Of a DNA stretch of 64,000 bases, positions 1 to 10,541 are shown in pieces. Under the pieces are notes generated by a model. The model saw nothing but the letters and a program-made list of their open reading frames with translations, was not told where the DNA came from and made no database searches. Where the stretch lies: positions 185,336 through 249,335 of the forward strand of contig UCKU01000017.1 of assembly GCA_900473185.1 (NCBI GenBank), in the 5' to 3' direction. A program made the translations under genes and the position numbers. This stretch comes from Hyphomicrobiales bacterium. GTDB taxonomy: Bacteria > Pseudomonadota > Alphaproteobacteria > Rhizobiales > Rhizobiaceae. The first letter of the stretch is position 1, and every line of letters starts with the position of its first letter.

Positions 1-223
1 AATGCCGTGACATCACGCATCATACGCTGCCGTGTGTAGTGCGAAGTCGGCTCGTGAATCCGCTCCGTAATCTTCGGAAAGCCTATTATTTTCAAGGATA
101 TGATCAGCCCAAAAATGGTTTTCGGTATTTACCGGGGATTAGCGGGCCGCGTCTAGGATTATCGAGGTATTTCTGCTGACGCGGCACTCCAATATACGCC
201 TCGGTGACAAGGGATTTTCGGAT

Positions 224-1393
224 ATGAGCCATACGGAAACGACCTATACTTCGTGGTTTGAGCGCATCAAAAGCGCACTGATCGGTGCATTGGTCGGCCT
301 TGCTCTGCTTATCGGATGTATCTGGCTGCTGATCTGGAACGAAGGACGCGCGATCCAGACCTATCGCGCTCTGTCCGAGGGCGCGTCACAGGTGATTTCG
401 GTCGATGGTGCGGCAGTCGATCCGGCCAATGAAGGCAAGCTGGTCCACATCAGCGGCGCGGTGAAATCCGATCAGCTCCCGCAGGATAGCCAATTCGGCG
501 TCACCGCCGACGGGGCCGTCGGCCTTTCCCGCCAGGTCGAGATGTATCAGTGGGTGGAAAAGAGCGAGAGCCAGACCAAAAAGACATTGGGTGGCGGCGA
601 GGAAACGACGACGACCTATTCCTACACCAAGGAATGGCGCTCGGACATCGTCGATTCGAGCCGCTTCAAGCAGCCTGACGATCATCAAAATCCAACCAGC
701 ATGCCTGATGGCGCCACCTTCACGGCAAAAACGGCACATGTCGGCGCCTTCTCGGTACCGGGCAAGGATGTGGCTGCGATCGGCGACTATTCACGACTCG
801 CGCTCACCGACAGCGACGTGCAGCGCATAGCAGTGCAGATTGGCGCTAGCCGGCCGGCAAAGCGGAATTCCGAGGGTGCCTATATCGGTCTGAACGAAAA
901 CCTGCCCGATGTCGGCGATCTCAGGATCACCTACCAGAGAATCGACGTGGAAACGGCAAGCATCGTCGGCAAGCAGAGTCACAGCGCGCTCGTTCCCTAC
1001 GAGACGACCAACCACCGCGATATCTTCCTTACCGCTGAAGGCGATGTGGATGCCGGCCAGATGTTCAAAACGGCCGAGAGTGAAAACAATATCATCACCT
1101 GGCTTGTGCGCGCCGCCGGTATCATCGGCTTGTTCGTCAGTTTCAAGCTGATGTTTGGGCTCCTGCCTATTCTTGCCGACCTGATCCCGTTCGTCGGCTC
1201 GATCATTGGCTTCGGCACGAGCATCGTGGCCTTCGTGCTGACGCTGCTTGTCGGCCCCGTTGTCATCGCCATAGGCTGGTTCGCCTACAGGCCGCTATTG
1301 TCAGTCGGCATCATTGCGGGCGGCATATTACTTGCCGTGGTGGTTACCCGCTTTCGCAGAAAAGCACCACTTTCTCAGCCGCAGCCAGCCTGA
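224..1393 (+). CDS. TMEM43 family membrane protein
   Basis: A 389-residue membrane protein of the TMEM43 family. One hydrophobic segment lies near residues 17-38, followed by a large soluble, probably periplasmic, domain of about 240 residues. The C-terminal quarter holds three or four closely spaced hydrophobic segments ending in a basic tail. This layout (TM, long loop, TM cluster) is that of eukaryotic TMEM43/LUMA and its bacterial relatives, whose biochemical role is not known. The ATG follows a purine-rich AAGGGA stretch. The gene stands alone and converges on recJ, with only about 30 bp between the stops. The family call rests on overall architecture; no catalytic motif is visible. Confidence 0.8.
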   Translation: MSHTETTYTSWFERIKSALIGALVGLALLIGCIWLLIWNEGRAIQTYRALSEGASQVISVDGAAVDPANEGKLVHISGAVKSDQLPQDSQFGVTADGAVGLSRQVEMYQWVEKSESQTKKTLGGGEETTTTYSYTKEWRSDIVDSSRFKQPDDHQNPTSMPDGATFTAKTAHVGAFSVPGKDVAAIGDYSRLALTDSDVQRIAVQIGASRPAKRNSEGAYIGLNENLPDVGDLRITYQRIDVETASIVGKQSHSALVPYETTNHRDIFLTAEGDVDAGQMFKTAESENNIITWLVRAAGIIGLFVSFKLMFGLLPILADLIPFVGSIIGFGTSIVAFVLTLLVGPVVIAIGWFAYRPLLSVGIIAGGILLAVVVTRFRRKAPLSQPQPA

Positions 1394-1424
1394 TCCCTTT
1401 CCAAGCCGATAGCCCTTCAGCCTG

Positions 1425-3227
1425 TCACTTGGCCGGTGCGCCATCGCTGATACGCAGCTGGATTCTGCGCGAGCCCTGATAGTGTTCCGCACCGAGCGAG
1501 CCTGCGACATGCAGGTTGGCGCCACGAGAGTTGAGAAGCAGGTTGCCGAGCGGGGTCTCGGCAGCCCTGAAGGCGATGCCATCGAGGCGTGCGCCATCCA
1601 TGGCTTCCAACGTCACCTTCACATGCCGCTCGCCGACAAGGCGGGAATCGCGCACACGATGGCCCGGTACGGCAAAGACCGGCTGGGAATGTCCCGAGCC
1701 ATAGGGGCCTGCCGTTTCCAGACGGTCGATAAGCTCGATCGTTGCGCCGCTTGCAGCGATGGCACCATCGATCTTCAGCGTTTCATTGGCGACAAGGGCC
1801 GATACCGTCTTCTGTGCCTTCTCGGTGAAGAAGGCTCTCAGAAGGCCAAGCTTGCCGCGCTCGACAGTAAGACCAGCCGCCATGGCGTGACCGCCGCCTT
1901 TCACAAGTAGTCCTTCATCGACTGCCGCACGCACCATCCTGCCCATGTCGAAACCGTTGATCGAACGCCCCGAGCCGGTGCCCCTGCCTGAGGGATCGAA
2001 GGCGATGGCGAAGGCGGGTCGCTTGAACCTCTCCTTCAGGCGCGCGGCAATGAGCCCGACAATACCGGGGTGCCATTTCTCATGCGCGGTGACGATGACG
2101 GAAGCCCCCTCGCCGTCTCCATACTCGGCCAGCGCTTCGGCCTCGGCTTCCTGCAGCATGACCGCTTCCATGGCCTGCCGTTCGCGGTTGAGTTCGTCCA
2201 GCCGCTGGGCGATGGCTTCGGCTTCTACGGCATCGTCCAGCGTCAGCAGGCGGCTCCCCAGCGCTGCATCGCCGATTCGCCCGCCGGCGTTGATGCGCGG
2301 GCCGATCAGGAAGCCGAAATGATAGGGCGTAACAGGCCCGGCTAGGCCAGCCTTGCGGAATAGTGCCGCAAGACCGGCATTGCTCTGGTGGCGCGCGGCG
2401 ACCAACCCCTTGACCACATAGGCGCGGTTGAGGCCCTTGAGGGGCACGACATCGCAGACGGTCGCGAGTGCCACGATATCCAGCCATTGCAGGAGATCGA
2501 TCGCAAGGATGCGCTTGTCTCCAGCCTCGCGCAGCAGGCGCAGCGTTGCCACCAGCACCATGAAAACGACACCCGCCGCACAAAGATGCCCTAGGCCGGA
2601 AAGATCGTCTTCGCGGTTTGGATTGACGAGGGAGTGGCAGGGCGGCAGCTCGTGTGTCACCTGGTGGTGATCGATGACAACGACGTCGATGTTGCGGTCC
2701 GCAGCAGCAGCCAACGCCTCGTGACTGGTGGAGCCGCAGTCGACCGTGACGATCAAGCTCGCGCCGTTGTCGATCAACTGATTGATGGCCGTCGGGTTGG
2801 GGCCATAACCTTCGAAGATGCGATCGGGAATATAGATATGCGCCTTGACGCCGAAATGGGTCAGGAAGCGATACATGAGTGCCGAGGATGCAGCGCCATC
2901 GACATCGTAATCGCCGAAGATCGCGACGGGCTCGCCATCACGGATCGCAGCGGCAAGACGCTTGGCGGCCTTCTCGCAGTCCGTCAGCTTGTAGGGATCA
3001 GGCATGAGGCTGCGGATAGTGGGATCGAGGAATTCGACGGCCTCATCCACCGTCACGCCGCGGCCGGCAAGCACACGTGCGATCAGATCCGGCAGACCAT
3101 GCATCTGCGACATGGCGAGCGCGCGGTTCTGCCCCGCCTGATCGAGGCGTGAAACCCAGCGATTGTCGAGAATCGATTTTTCGACGCCCAGGAAGGCACG
3201 CGGTACCGGATCGACCTGATCTGCCAT
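1425..3227 (-). CDS. recJ: Single-stranded-DNA-specific exonuclease RecJ
   Basis: A 600-residue RecJ, the 5'-to-3' ssDNA exonuclease used in recombination and mismatch repair. The DHH phosphoesterase core shows the metal-binding DYDVDG motif near residue 106 and VVVIDHHQ near 183-190. A DHHA1-type region with GGGHAMAAG follows, then an OB-like C-terminal domain. Length matches the family. An ATG exists 21 bp further upstream, but the chosen ATG has GGAG six bases before it and starts MADQVDPVP, like other rhizobial RecJ proteins. A small membrane-protein gene lies upstream on the same strand. Confidence 0.95.
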   Translation of the reverse strand: MADQVDPVPRAFLGVEKSILDNRWVSRLDQAGQNRALAMSQMHGLPDLIARVLAGRGVTVDEAVEFLDPTIRSLMPDPYKLTDCEKAAKRLAAAIRDGEPVAIFGDYDVDGAASSALMYRFLTHFGVKAHIYIPDRIFEGYGPNPTAINQLIDNGASLIVTVDCGSTSHEALAAAADRNIDVVVIDHHQVTHELPPCHSLVNPNREDDLSGLGHLCAAGVVFMVLVATLRLLREAGDKRILAIDLLQWLDIVALATVCDVVPLKGLNRAYVVKGLVAARHQSNAGLAALFRKAGLAGPVTPYHFGFLIGPRINAGGRIGDAALGSRLLTLDDAVEAEAIAQRLDELNRERQAMEAVMLQEAEAEALAEYGDGEGASVIVTAHEKWHPGIVGLIAARLKERFKRPAFAIAFDPSGRGTGSGRSINGFDMGRMVRAAVDEGLLVKGGGHAMAAGLTVERGKLGLLRAFFTEKAQKTVSALVANETLKIDGAIAASGATIELIDRLETAGPYGSGHSQPVFAVPGHRVRDSRLVGERHVKVTLEAMDGARLDGIAFRAAETPLGNLLLNSRGANLHVAGSLGAEHYQGSRRIQLRISDGAPAK

Positions 3228-3304
3228 GCCAAACTCCGCTTTCATCATCTGCCCTTTTTACAGATGCAGGGCAGATAGCAAAGCGGTGATTTCAAGCCTG
3301 TGGA

Positions 3305-3517
3305 TTACCAGAAAATTGCCCAGATAACCAAGCCGATAACAAGCAGCTGGACGAAGAGGACCGAAAGCAGGATCAGGAGCGTGGCCCAATTCCGCCCTCG
3401 CGGCGTCTCGCGCTCGAAGGCTGCTCCAAGCGCCGTAGGGTCAGATTTCGGCAAGCCCGCCTGAGGGTTTTCGATCTCCGTCCGAACATGATCATGCGTA
3501 TGCTCGATATTCCTCAA
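3305..3517 (-). CDS. Small single-pass membrane protein, unknown function
   Basis: A 70-residue protein with a polar N-terminus rich in His, Glu and Pro and one strong hydrophobic C-terminal helix (about residues 44-69, ending in WAIFW). It looks like a tail-anchored or single-pass inner-membrane protein. The reading frame starts with TTG, preceded by GGAG at seven bases, which supports that start. No family is recognised. It lies about 80 bp upstream of recJ on the same strand and may be cotranscribed with it. Confidence 0.6.
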   Translation of the reverse strand: MRNIEHTHDHVRTEIENPQAGLPKSDPTALGAAFERETPRGRNWATLLILLSVLFVQLLVIGLVIWAIFW

Positions 3518-3602
3518 CCCGCGACTCCAACGGCTCCCAGGTTCATTATATCTATATCTACATATCTGTTAATATAAATTCGGCGAAATGCTTTGATTAA
3601 TA

Positions 3603-3634
3603 ACAGAAAACCCGTCCGAGCGCCCCCGGACGGG
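3603..3634 (-). terminator. Rho-independent terminator of hom
   Basis: Seven-base arms CCCGTCC and GGACGGG enclose a ten-base loop. On the minus strand the stem is followed by TTTTCTG. It sits about 30 bp beyond the hom stop codon. Confidence 0.8.
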
Positions 3635-3662
3635 CTGAACCGTTCCAAATTGGAATAAAGCG

Positions 3663-4988
<1,326 letters not shown>

Positions 4989-5016
4989 GGATCGATCCTG
5001 AAATGTCTAGTGGGAG

Positions 5017-5040
5017 ACAGCCGCAAATCTGCGGCTGTCT
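5017..5040. other. Perfect 10-bp hairpin in the aminotransferase-hom spacer
   Basis: GACAGCCGCA and TGCGGCTGTC are exact inverted repeats around a four-base loop. Neither strand shows a T-run after the stem, so this does not look like a standard terminator. It could stabilise or process the dicistronic RNA, or attenuate hom. Confidence 0.6.
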
Positions 5041-5052
5041 TCGAGGTTGGAA

Positions 5053-6270
5053 TTAACGGTGGGCGTTGAGCGAGATGACGTTGTGCATCGTCTCGTCCGC
5101 CGTCGACATGAACTTCTTGATGTTGCGCGCAGCCTGGCGGATGCGGTGTTCGTTCTCGACAAGCGCCAGACGGACGTAATCGTCGCCCTGTTCGCCGAAG
5201 CCGATGCCCGGGGCAACGGCAACATCGGCCTTCTCGACCAGAAGCTTCGAGAATTCCAGCGAACCGAGATGACGGAACTTTTCCGGGATCTTCGCCCAGG
5301 CGAACATGGTGGCAGCCGGCGGCGGCACTTCAAAGCCGGCCTTGCCGAAGCTTTCGACCATGACGTCGCGGCGGCGCTTGTAGACGTTGCGTACCTCGGC
5401 AATGTCGGAGCCGTCGCCGTTCAGAGCGTGGGTGGCAGCAACCTGGATCGGCGTGAAGGCACCGTAATCGAGGTAGGACTTCACACGGGTCAGTGCCGCG
5501 ATCAGCCGCTCGTTTCCGACCGCAAAGCCCATGCGCCAGCCGGGCATGGAGAAGGTCTTGGACATGGAGGTGAATTCAACCGTCACATCCATTGCGCCCG
5601 GAACCTGCAGAACCGACGGTGGCGGCTCGCCATCGAAATAGATTTCCGAATAGGCGAGATCCGAGAGCACGATGATGTCATGCTTCTTCGCGAAGGCGAT
5701 GACGTCCTTGTAGAAGTCGAGGGTCGCCACGAAGGCCGTCGGGTTCGACGGATAGTTCAGAATCAGCGCCAGCGGCTTCGGGATCGAATGGCGCACGGCC
5801 CGTTCGAGCGGCGGAAAGAAGCTTTCGTCCGGCTCGACCGACATGGAGCGGATCACGCCGCCGGCCATAAGGAAGCCGAAAGCATGGATTGGATAGGTCG
5901 GGTTCGGGCAGAGGATGACATCACCCGGCGCGGTGATCGCCTGCGCCATGTTGGCAAAGCCTTCCTTGGACCCGAGGGTGGCGACCACCTGCGTGTCGGG
6001 ATTCAGCTTCACGCCGAATCGGCGGGCGTAATAGGCAGCCTGCGCGCGGCGCAGGCCGGGAATGCCCTTGGAGGACGAATAACGATGGGTGCGCGGGTCC
6101 TGGACGACTTCGCAGAGCTTGTCGACGATCGCCTGAGGGGTCGGAAGATCGGGGTTTCCCATGCCGAGATCGATGATATCGGCCCCGCCCGCTCGCGCGC
6201 TCGCTTTCAAACGGTTGACCTGTTCGAAAACGTAAGGCGGCAAACGCCGGACTTTGTGAAACTCTTCCAT
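5053..6270 (-). CDS. Class I/II PLP aminotransferase, AlaC/DapL-like
   Basis: A 405-residue fold-type I aminotransferase. The Schiff-base lysine is K238 in SMSKTFSMPGWRMGF. The PLP-phosphate and substrate-binding segments DLGMGNPDLPTP and NYPSNPTAF are intact. Such proteins are often annotated as LL-diaminopimelate aminotransferase or as AlaC-type alanine transaminase; sequence alone does not settle the amino donor. It lies directly upstream of hom on the same strand, which fits a role in aspartate-family or alanine metabolism. A second ATG 12 bp upstream (MGKEMEEF) is possible; MEEFHK was chosen because homologues start there. Confidence 0.9.
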   Translation of the reverse strand: MEEFHKVRRLPPYVFEQVNRLKASARAGGADIIDLGMGNPDLPTPQAIVDKLCEVVQDPRTHRYSSSKGIPGLRRAQAAYYARRFGVKLNPDTQVVATLGSKEGFANMAQAITAPGDVILCPNPTYPIHAFGFLMAGGVIRSMSVEPDESFFPPLERAVRHSIPKPLALILNYPSNPTAFVATLDFYKDVIAFAKKHDIIVLSDLAYSEIYFDGEPPPSVLQVPGAMDVTVEFTSMSKTFSMPGWRMGFAVGNERLIAALTRVKSYLDYGAFTPIQVAATHALNGDGSDIAEVRNVYKRRRDVMVESFGKAGFEVPPPAATMFAWAKIPEKFRHLGSLEFSKLLVEKADVAVAPGIGFGEQGDDYVRLALVENEHRIRQAARNIKKFMSTADETMHNVISLNAHR

Positions 6271-6494
6271 CTCTTTCCCCATGGAAATGCGGCCAACGTG
6301 ACCGCTGTCGAAGCTCGTTCCGTCTCCCGGCAGCTGCGATACGAGCTTCAGACTCGCAGCGCCGTATTCCTCTTCAACTTAACTGCGCGGCAAATCTTTG
6401 ACGGAGAAGCCGCGCACGAAGCGCATTATCGGGAAAATTGCACCTTCCGATCCATCCGGAAGGCTTTGCGTCCAAATCGCCTCAAAGGCAAGGC

Positions 6495-6917
6495 TTATTT
6501 GGTGATTTCGGAGAGCGTCGCGGCCCCGTGGTCGGCGGCAAGCGCGCGCATCTCGGCGACGCGACGCTGGTACTCCGCTTCCGAGATTGCGCCCGACTGC
6601 CGCTTGGCGCTGAGGGCCGTCAGCTGATGCTGAAGCTCGGCCGCCTGTTCGTCGCTCATCTGTACATTGGCCGCCGTCAGTGGTGCACCAAACGACGGGT
6701 AGCCGTCCGGGCTCTTGGTCAGGCCGCCTTCAACAGGCTCGCCCTTGGAGGCCGGCATCACGACTGCGGTCGGTGCTGCCATGCGCTGGGCAAAAGCCTT
6801 CTTCTCCTCGGCGGTCTTGTTGCATCCGGCAAGCGCTATGGCCATGGCCGCGGCCGCCGCGCAGATTGCTGCGGTGCGGGTGAAGGTCGCGATATGCCCA
6901 ATGCCTGTCGTCGTCAT
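6495..6917 (-). CDS. Small lipoprotein with SHOCT-like C-terminus
   Basis: A 140-residue protein beginning MTTTGIGHIATFTRT. It has a hydrophobic signal sequence ending in a lipobox (IALAGC), so it is predicted to be lipidated on that Cys. The C-terminal 40 residues read as a SHOCT-like short helical pair (LTALSAKRQSGAISEAEYQ). The frame can be extended upstream to position 7115, but that would overlap the start of phaC on the other strand and bury the signal peptide, so the inner ATG was chosen. Function unknown. It is divergent from phaC. Confidence 0.75.
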   Translation of the reverse strand: MTTTGIGHIATFTRTAAICAAAAAMAIALAGCNKTAEEKKAFAQRMAAPTAVVMPASKGEPVEGGLTKSPDGYPSFGAPLTAANVQMSDEQAAELQHQLTALSAKRQSGAISEAEYQRRVAEMRALAADHGAATLSEITK

Positions 6918-7065
6918 GCCTGATGATCCAATCCTGCCTGCTTCGACTGTTAAATTCGTCGCAGCGACAAAGCAATAGCATGAGAGCAGGCGAGCGGAAC
7001 TTGTTTTCTTCATCGCCGCAGATGTACAACGAACGAACAGTGGATGCTGCCGCCGGAGGAAGTGC

Positions 7066-8898
7066 GTGACCGACAGCAAGCGGGAGAATGGTGCCAAGGT
7101 GGATTTCGACGCCAAGGATCTCGATCCCTATCTCCTGAAGGATCCCGAAGCCATGGCGATGAACTTCGCCCGTGCGCTCGAAAACCTCGGCAAGGCAGCT
7201 TCGGCGTGGCTCGGCCCGCGCGAGCGCGGCGAAATCTCCGACACGGTCGTCGAACCCGTCACCGATATGGTGAAGACGCTCTCCAAGGTGACGGAATACT
7301 GGATTTCCGATCCGCGCCGAACCTTCGAGGCACAGACGCAGCTGATGAGCTCGTTCTTCGGCATATGGATGAACTCCATGCAGAGGATGCAGGGCAGCAC
7401 GCTGGAAGCGGAACCGATCGCACGCGTGGATAAGCGCTTCGCCGACGAAGACTGGCAGAAGAATCCCTTCTTCGAGTTTTTAAAGCAGGTCTATTTCGTG
7501 ACCGCCGACTGGGCCGAAAAGCTGGTTACCGAGACCGAGGGGCTGGATGAGCACACCAAGCACAAGGCCGGCTTCTATGTGAAGCAGATTACGGCAGCGC
7601 TCTCGCCGACCAATTTCGTGGTCACCAATCCGCAGGTCTACCGTGAGACGATAGCGACCAGCGGCGAAAACCTCGTGCGTGGCATGAAGATGCTGACCGA
7701 GGATATCATTGCCGGTCGCGGCGAACTGCGGCTGCGCCAGACCGACATGACCAAATTCGCCGTCGGTCGCGACATGGCGCTGACGCCGGGCAAGGTGATC
7801 GCCCAGAACGAAATCTGCCAGATCATCCAATACGAGCCATCGACGGAAACCGTGCTCAAACGGCCACTGCTGATTTGCCCGCCGTGGATCAACAAATTCT
7901 ACATCCTCGATCTCAACCCGCAGAAATCCTTCATCAAATGGTGCGTGGACCAGGGACATACGGTCTTCGTCATCTCCTGGGTCAATCCGGATAGCCGCCA
8001 TGCGCTGAAAGACTGGACGGCTTACGCAAGGGAAGGCGTCGATTTCGCACTGGAAACGGTTGAGAAGGCGACCGATGAGAAGGACGTCAACGCCATCGGC
8101 TATTGCGTCGGCGGCACGCTGCTTGCCGCAACCCTTGCCCTGCACGCCAAGGAAAAGAACAAGCGCATCAAGAGTGCGACGCTCTTCACCACCCAGGTCG
8201 ATTTCACCCATGCCGGCGACCTGAAGGTCTTTGTCGACGAGGAGCAGCTTCAAGCGCTGGAAGCGCATATGCAGGAGCTCGGCTATCTCGATGGTTCGCG
8301 CATGTCGACGGCCTTCAACATGCTCAGGGCGAGCGAGCTCATCTGGCCCTATTTCGTCAACAATTACCTGAAGGGCCAGGAGCCCCTGCCCTTCGACCTG
8401 TTGTTCTGGAATGCCGATTCGACCCGCATGGCGGCGGCCAACCATGCCTTCTACCTGCGCAACTGCTATCTCAGGAATGCGCTGACCAAGGATGAAATGG
8501 TCCTCGACGGCAAGACCTTGTCGCTGAAGGACATCAAGATCCCGATCTATAATCTCGCAACCCGCGAGGATCACATCGCGCCGGCAAATTCCGTCTTCCT
8601 CGGCAGCCAGTTCTTCGGCGGCAAGGTGCAGTTCGTCGTCGCAGGCTCCGGCCATATTGCCGGCGTCGTCAATCCGCCGGACAAGCATAAGTATCAGTTC
8701 TGGACCGGCGGCCCGACCAAGGGCGACTATGATACATGGCTTGCCAAGGCAAAGGAGACGAGGGGTTCCTGGTGGCCGCACTGGCATGCGTGGATCGAGG
8801 CGCAAACCGGGGAGCGTGTGGCTGCCCGCAAGGTGGGTGGAGCAGCACTCAATGCGATCGAGGAAGCTCCCGGCAGCTATGTTATGGCGCGCAGCTGA
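7066..8898 (+). CDS. phaC: Class I poly(3-hydroxyalkanoate) synthase
   Basis: A 610-residue PHA synthase that polymerises (R)-3-hydroxyacyl-CoA (mainly 3-hydroxybutyryl-CoA) into storage polymer at granule surfaces. The alpha/beta-hydrolase core has the lipase-like box GYCVGG with catalytic Cys347, Asp502 in TREDHIAP and His530 in GSGHIAG, the three triad members in the expected order and spacing. Length matches class I enzymes. The start is GTG at 7066 with GGAGGA five bases upstream. It is not linked here to phaA or phaB. Confidence 0.97.
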   Translation: MTDSKRENGAKVDFDAKDLDPYLLKDPEAMAMNFARALENLGKAASAWLGPRERGEISDTVVEPVTDMVKTLSKVTEYWISDPRRTFEAQTQLMSSFFGIWMNSMQRMQGSTLEAEPIARVDKRFADEDWQKNPFFEFLKQVYFVTADWAEKLVTETEGLDEHTKHKAGFYVKQITAALSPTNFVVTNPQVYRETIATSGENLVRGMKMLTEDIIAGRGELRLRQTDMTKFAVGRDMALTPGKVIAQNEICQIIQYEPSTETVLKRPLLICPPWINKFYILDLNPQKSFIKWCVDQGHTVFVISWVNPDSRHALKDWTAYAREGVDFALETVEKATDEKDVNAIGYCVGGTLLAATLALHAKEKNKRIKSATLFTTQVDFTHAGDLKVFVDEEQLQALEAHMQELGYLDGSRMSTAFNMLRASELIWPYFVNNYLKGQEPLPFDLLFWNADSTRMAAANHAFYLRNCYLRNALTKDEMVLDGKTLSLKDIKIPIYNLATREDHIAPANSVFLGSQFFGGKVQFVVAGSGHIAGVVNPPDKHKYQFWTGGPTKGDYDTWLAKAKETRGSWWPHWHAWIEAQTGERVAARKVGGAALNAIEEAPGSYVMARS

Positions 8899-9194
8899 CG
8901 GCAGCCGAGTTCTGTCCCGCAGCCAGAGTCAACCATCACCGAGCGGCGACATGCCAATGGTGGCAAGCCCTTTAAAAATAGATTTTTCTAAAATACCGCG
9001 CCTCTTTTCGGGACAATCGAAGCAGAGCACTGCACCTGTAAACCAATTGGAAACCATAGTTCGTCATCCTTAGGGAATAGTCGCATGACGCGGATGGGCC
9101 AAAATTTGGCCTTTTTGGGCAGTTAGCGGCTCCGGCATAGATCAGTAGTCAGTGTTGCCGGCCTGCATAGCGAGTTTTGGAAGACGAGTAGAGT

Positions 9195-10541
9195 ATGGCG
9201 TTTGCAGTAGGGACGTTCAACAACGTCGCCCCTTTTAGCGGATCCCCTGTTCGTTCGGGCAGATCTCGCGGTTTACTTACCGGCATCGCAGTCGCCGGAC
9301 TTTTGACCTCCACGTGGCTTATCGGCACTGTCGCAACAATGCAATCCGTGTCGATGCCCTTCTCCTCGCCGAAGGAGATCGCTCAGGTCACAGCAGCGCC
9401 GAAGGCAGCACATGCTGCCGTGTCACATGAGCGGCTCATCCACATCAATAAGGCCTCGCGGTTGGCAGCATTCGACGCAAAGCCGGCCATACCGCTGACA
9501 GCACAGTTGATCCAGTCCCACGCCGAGAAGACATCCGCCGCATCGAGCGCGGAGCTGGGGCTCGCCAAGACCAATCGTCTCCCCGTTGCCGTCGCGGAAC
9601 TTGGGCCGGTCGCCGTCTCCGACAATCCGCGTTTCAGCAAGGAAGACACAGTCAAGGCGGCGACACCCATCGTCCAAACCGCCGCCGCCACGCCTGCCAA
9701 GGATGACGCCGACCGGATCATCATCCCGTCGAAGGAGGCTGTCGCTGCGGCCGAAATGCCGGCTATGCTCGCTTTAGCCGACGCCGGCCCGCGCGTCATG
9801 CCTGCTCCCGTCGAACTGCCGCCGGCGCTCCCCGCTGCTGCTCTCGCCGCCAACAAGCCGGCCGAGATGGAGGTTGCCGAGGCAGACGATAGTGCGCGGC
9901 CTTTCGATCTGGTTCTCACCCCAGATGAGGATTCCGTACCGCTGCCGATGGCGCGGCCCGACGGCCTCGTCGGCAAGCCGGCGCCTGCCTCCAAGGGTTC
10001 GCAGCGTACTGCCGAGCCCGTACTTGCCTATGCCAAGCCGAACTCGCCGATCGAGGATGACCAGGACGACGCGGTGCCGCGCTACGACAAGCCCGTCTTT
10101 ACGCCACGCCTGCGCGCCGGTGTCGCGATCTACGACATTGAAAACGCGACCGTCTACCTGCCGAACGGCGAGCGGCTGGAGGCCCATTCCGGTCTCGGCA
10201 AGATGCGCGACAACCCGCGTTATATTGATCAGAAAATGCGCGGACCGACGCCGCCGCACACCTATAACCTGACGATGCGCGAAGCCTTGTTCCATGGCGT
10301 GGCGGCCATTCGCCTGACGCCGGTGCAGGGTTCGGACGCGATCTTCAACCGTGTCGGTCTGCTGGCGCACACCTATATGCTCGGCAAGAACGGCGATTCC
10401 AACGGCTGCATTTCCTTCAAGGATTACAAGCGTTTCCTGACCGCCTACCAGCGTGGAGACATCAGGCAGCTCGTTGTCGTGCCACGGATGAACAACAAGC
10501 CCTCTTCGACGCTCGCTTCGCTCTTCTCCTCGCGAACCTAA
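9195..10541 (+). CDS. Tlde1/DUF2778-type L,D-transpeptidase-like protein
   Basis: A 448-residue envelope protein. One hydrophobic segment (about residues 28-52) anchors or exports it. A long low-complexity Ala/Pro-rich linker follows, and the last 140 residues form a Tlde1 (DUF2778) domain. The conserved HSGLGKMRDNP segment and the putative catalytic pair His392 and Cys405 (GDSNGCISF) are present; this is the YkuD-like L,D-transpeptidase active site with SNGC in place of SHGC. Related domains cleave or exchange peptidoglycan peptides. No type VI secretion or immunity gene is nearby, so a housekeeping wall role is more likely than an effector role. Its stop overlaps the stop of the convergent LysR gene by 4 bp. 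Confidence 0.8.
   Translation: MAFAVGTFNNVAPFSGSPVRSGRSRGLLTGIAVAGLLTSTWLIGTVATMQSVSMPFSSPKEIAQVTAAPKAAHAAVSHERLIHINKASRLAAFDAKPAIPLTAQLIQSHAEKTSAASSAELGLAKTNRLPVAVAELGPVAVSDNPRFSKEDTVKAATPIVQTAAATPAKDDADRIIIPSKEAVAAAEMPAMLALADAGPRVMPAPVELPPALPAAALAANKPAEMEVAEADDSARPFDLVLTPDEDSVPLPMARPDGLVGKPAPASKGSQRTAEPVLAYAKPNSPIEDDQDDAVPRYDKPVFTPRLRAGVAIYDIENATVYLPNGERLEAHSGLGKMRDNPRYIDQKMRGPTPPHTYNLTMREALFHGVAAIRLTPVQGSDAIFNRVGLLAHTYMLGKNGDSNGCISFKDYKRFLTAYQRGDIRQLVVVPRMNNKPSSTLASLFSSRT

Noticed and set aside
1..223. Searched for a gene or RNA at the left edge
   Set aside because: No credible reading frame or RNA structure; probably only the promoter region of the TMEM43-like gene.
5047..6627. A 526-codon open frame opposite the aminotransferase
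   Set aside because: Antisense to a gene with intact catalytic motifs; His/Arg/Asp-rich shadow composition and no ribosome site.
10368..10409. Idea that the Tlde1-like protein is a type VI effector with an immunity partner
   Set aside because: No T6SS gene or candidate immunity protein is next to it; its neighbours are a LysR regulator and phaC.
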